Assembly: GCF_910589235.1 (NCBI RefSeq)
Contig: NC_060960.1
Coordinates: 6,329,339-6,393,338 of the forward strand
Source of the DNA: Vespa crabro
Taxonomy: Eukaryota; Arthropoda; Insecta; Hymenoptera; Vespidae
Length of the DNA: 64,000 bases
Direction of reading: 5' to 3'
The first letter of the stretch is position 1; every line of letters begins with the position of its first letter. A model generated the notes under the pieces. That model saw only the letters and a program-made list of their open reading frames with translations. It was not told the DNA's origin and did no database searches. Below are positions 60,995 through 64,000 of the stretch, one piece after another. Made by a program: the position numbers and the translations under genes.

Positions 60995-61555
60995 ATTTTT
61001 ATTTTATCATTATCAAATTATTTTTATTTAGATATATATCGTAATAATAAATAGTCAATTAAATTTCTACGTAATTTTAAACGTCGCGTATAAATGTAAC
61101 GTGTGTTTGTATGACTTTCTCTTTCTTTGAAAAATTTAATAAATATAAAAGAAAAAAAAGGTAGTAAATTATGAAATAAAAAAAAATTAATTTTAAATAA
61201 AGGAGAGAGAGAGAGAGACAGAGAGAGAAAGAGAGAGAGACAGAGAGAGAAAGAGAGAGAGAAAGATCTCCTCTCACCCGAAAGATATTAATCTCCTTAT
61301 TTCTTATCACTATTAAATTACTTTTATAAATATATATATGTATACACACATACACACACACACACACACACATCATGTATATATCGTGATAACAAAAAGA
61401 CAATTAGATTTAGACGTAATTTTGAATCTCGCGTGTATCTGTATGTTTAAATTCGAAATATGTGATAAATATAAAGAAAAAAGAAAAGAAAAAATAGTAA
61501 TTTACAAAATGAAAAAAAAAAAGAAATATAAAAATTAATTTTAGATAAAATTATT

Positions 61556-61593
<38 letters not shown>

Positions 61594-61680
61594 AAGAAAG
61601 AGAGAAAAGAGATCCTTCTTTACAAACCCCTCCTCATCCCTCTTTTCGTTCACTCGGGAGATATTAAGCTCCATGTTGTT
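60995..61680. repeat. Tandem duplication of about 340 bp containing paired GA tracts
   Basis: TATCGT(A/G)ATAA…CAATTA(A/G)ATTT(C/A)(T/G)ACGTAATTTT(A/G)AA…CGCG(T)(A/G)TA recurs at about 61027 and about 61384. Each copy continues with A-rich DNA, ATTAATTTTA, a GA microsatellite (61202-61265 and 61562-61606) and a GATCCT/GATCTC…GATATTAA(T/G)CTCC end. The copies are diverged, so the duplication is old. Confidence 0.6.
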
Positions 61681-61828
61681 TCCTTTTGGTAGGGTAAATG
61701 GCACTGCTAAAGATAGCAACAACGACGGTGGTAGAATTAGCAGCGGCATCTCTGTATCAATTAGACGCGGTATAATATACCAGGAAACGCCGAACAATTA
61801 TTGTTGTCTGGCCCACATATTGTACTGA
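61673..61828 (+). CDS. Unrecognised 51-codon open frame
   Basis: An ATG-initiated, repeat-free frame: MLFPFGRVNGTAKDSNNDGG, RISSGISVSIRRGIIYQETP, then NNYCCLAHILY. A minus-strand frame (61447-61797) overlaps and is also non-repetitive near its start, so the strand is uncertain. It lies just after the GA tandem duplication. Confidence 0.2.
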   Translation: MLFPFGRVNGTAKDSNNDGGRISSGISVSIRRGIIYQETPNNYCCLAHILY

Positions 61829-62265
61829 GACATAGCAATGCCTGCTGCAGAACCGCGACGTTCCTCGTGCCATCGTTCATTTGCCTTCATTGCCCTTTGA
61901 CGAGACAACTTTTCTTTTTCTTATCAGCGTGCATTCGCATTTTTTCCTTTATTTTAATCGTCCAATTAACGATCGCCTTCTGCGTACGAACCTATCACTT
62001 ATTTATATTTTAAATTTACACTTGCGAACGTCCGAGGAATATACGGTTAGAATTCGTTTAAAAAAAAAAAAAAATAAAAAATTTCTTATTGAAATTATTT
62101 AAATAATTTCAATATTTTTCTATACAAATTTTCCTATTTTTTTTACCTATACCGATATATAATATACAATATTTAAAGAATTTCTTTTCATAATTCCTTT
62201 AAATTCTTATAATATTGATATATGAGACTATAAAAGTACATTTTAGTATTGTAATATTATATATG

Positions 62266-62298
<33 letters not shown>

Positions 62299-62763
62299 TT
62301 TATAATATTAATAATATTATTATTAGTAACACTATTTTATATATAGGTATAATGTACTATATACTAGTAATATATATACTGTTGTATATCCCGCATAAAT
62401 TGTTACAAAAATAGCAAATTATAATAGTAATATATAGGTGTGTATTACTATTGGAAAAAAAAAAAAAAAAGAAAAAATCTAATCCTATATACCTTTATAC
62501 TTTCTCTATATATTCCACGTAATATTATAATATTTAATGATAAAATTTATTGCATATAAAAATCAAATTTTACATATACAATTATAATGTACAAAATCAA
62601 TAGATTCTTTAAAATATTATTTCGATTTATGACCAAAATTTTTGCGTATTAAAAAATGAAAGTTTTTTCTTTTTTTCTTTTCTTTTTTTTTCTTTTGTTT
62701 TTGCTTAAATAAGTATAGCGTAAATATGATAGATGGTGATTTCATCCCTTTGGATGTTGACAG

Positions 62764-62880
62764 TATCCCGTGTCCCGTTTCAAAGATTACGAGCTGAGAG
62801 AGTTACCGAGAGACACGGATAGACCTCGTTATCCTTTCACTTATGAGAGAACGCGACTATCCTTACCGTCGCTCTATTGA
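62764..62880 (+). CDS. Possible terminal exon, unrecognised
   Basis: After GGATGTTGACAG, 38 codons are open in phase 0 (YPVSRFKDYELRELPRDTDR, then PRYPFTYERTRLSLPSLY) and end in TGA. About 125 bases downstream a second frame contains a similar phrase (HRDPFIYDNVTIL), with ATCCTTTCA(C/T)TTATGA in both, hinting at a small internal duplication. No domain recognised. Confidence 0.25.
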   Translation, partial: YPVSRFKDYELRELPRDTDRPRYPFTYERTRLSLPSLY

Positions 62881-64000
62881 TTCCTATGCGGGGTGTCCAA
62901 GGTCGGATTGCCCTGCCGAAGGTCAATCTACATTCGCCATAGAACCGAGCACCGAGATCCTTTCATTTATGATAATGTTACGATTCTAACTGCTGGAACA
63001 AGTGCTACGTTGCGGTTCGTGAAAGAAAAAAGAAAGGAGAATGAAGAAAGAAAAGGAGAGAATAAAAGAAATTAAAGAAAAAAGGAAAACAGGTAAAAAG
63101 AAAACAAAAAAAAAGATTAAAAAGAAAGAGGAAGAAAAAGAAAAGGAGAAAAACAAAGTTGAAATAAAAATAAAAGAACGTCACGGAACACCTTCGCGGA
63201 TATTGACATCGACTTTGAAACGATTAACTATGTGTGTGCAATTAGTATACATATACGATATACGTAAATACGTAGATATATCGTATAGCTCATAGAATCA
63301 TAATGCGATACAAACTGGAATGAGTTCCGTGTATTTTTTTTTAATCATTTTTTTTTTTACCTTACGTTTAGATATTTAATTATTATATATACAAAGAAAA
63401 ATAGAAAAAGAAAGGGAAGAAATTTTGTTTTCTTTCATTTCTCATTTGATCCTTTTATTCTTTTAATAATTATTAAAGATTTTTCATTTTATTGTTCACG
63501 ATCTTTACGAGTTATTGACTTTATAGAATATACGGATAGAAATTGGGGGGGGGAGGTGTGGGAAGGGGAGGGGGAGAAAAAGAGAAATGTCAGCATAATC
63601 GTATCGATGGAATAAGGAAGAGGGAAAATGTTTTACGATATTATCGATTCATCGATTTCGCCAGACACGAAGCAGTATTTAACTTACTACGCGTACAACG
63701 TTATACGTGATCTCGTACGATGCCAAAACGTGAAACTATTTGGTATCTCGAAAGCCTCGCCTTTCATCGATTGATCCTATGACTTCCGTATAGATAAATC
63801 AATTTTACTACTCGTCTATAATCTGTCTCGACTTCTTTTTATTCCCCGTCTCATCTCCATTTATTTATTTATTTATTTTTTTTACTTTTTCTTTTTCTTT
63901 TTCTATTTTTTTTCACGAGTTCTAACTAGTTTTATGGTCTATCTCGATGACAATGAATTTTGCAATAGTAGTAACGAAAATAATTGAAATATTTCAAGTA
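62881..64000. other. Non-coding end of window
   Basis: It contains an A/G-rich tract (63020-63175), a G-rich run at 63545-63578 (GGGGGGGG followed by GGGAGG clusters) and T-rich DNA at 63860-63915. A GTG-initiated frame at 62893-63075 is partly A-rich and not called. Confidence 0.5.

Noticed and set aside
61338..61538. Frame through a CA repeat
   Set aside because: Starts in (CA)n and ends in A-rich DNA inside a tandem duplicate.

Overview
This is an AT-rich insect nuclear genome window, dense in microsatellites ((CT)n, (GA)n, (TA)n, (GAAA)n, (TCC)n, (TAC)n, (CA)n). It is most consistent with Hymenoptera. The composition and microsatellite load fit, and a clear Artemis (DCLRE1C) gene is present, which as far as I recall Drosophila lacks. 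No tRNA, rRNA, CRISPR array or prokaryotic feature was seen. The species cannot be named from the sequence.

Layout. (1) 1-21.1 kb is gene-poor. It holds one convincing first exon of a secreted protein (minus strand, 2.7-2.8 kb), two exon-like islands (8.6 and 16.7 kb), a tandem array with a unit of about 305 bp (12.4-13.4 kb) and a tandem duplication of about 355 bp (18.6-19.3 kb). (2) 21.2-33.2 kb is a compact housekeeping cluster whose splice structures I could close in frame: BLOC1S5/Muted (+), TMEM199/Vma12 (+), CHRAC1 (-), DCLRE1C/Artemis (+), eEF1-delta (+) and SF3B6 (+). These six products serve unrelated pathways (lysosome-related organelle biogenesis, V-ATPase assembly, chromatin remodelling, DNA end processing, translation elongation, splicing), so the cluster is positional and not functional. 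(3) 33.9-64 kb is a repeat-rich region with long introns. A promoter-like island lies at 34.9-35.5 kb. A phase-consistent four-exon model at 38.4-42.3 kb encodes the start of a single-pass membrane protein whose hydrophobic helix is completed exactly across a splice junction. There are four diverged copies of one mariner-like MITE, one hAT-like MITE with an 8-bp target duplication, and a series of GC-richer islands at 43-63 kb with short open frames that I cannot assign.

The most interesting points are as follows. eEF1-delta has a GC-AG intron and a 485-nt in-frame alternative exon, reminiscent of the long eEF1B-delta isoform of vertebrates. A short open frame at 58.5-58.7 kb contains two F-I-G-[K/R]-R-D-A modules whose codons differ almost only at synonymous positions, the pattern expected of an amidated neuropeptide precursor that I do not recognise. 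The membrane-protein gene model at 38-42 kb and an unassigned protein-like minus-strand frame between CHRAC1 and Artemis also deserve checking. All calls come from reading the sequence; no alignment or database search was run.
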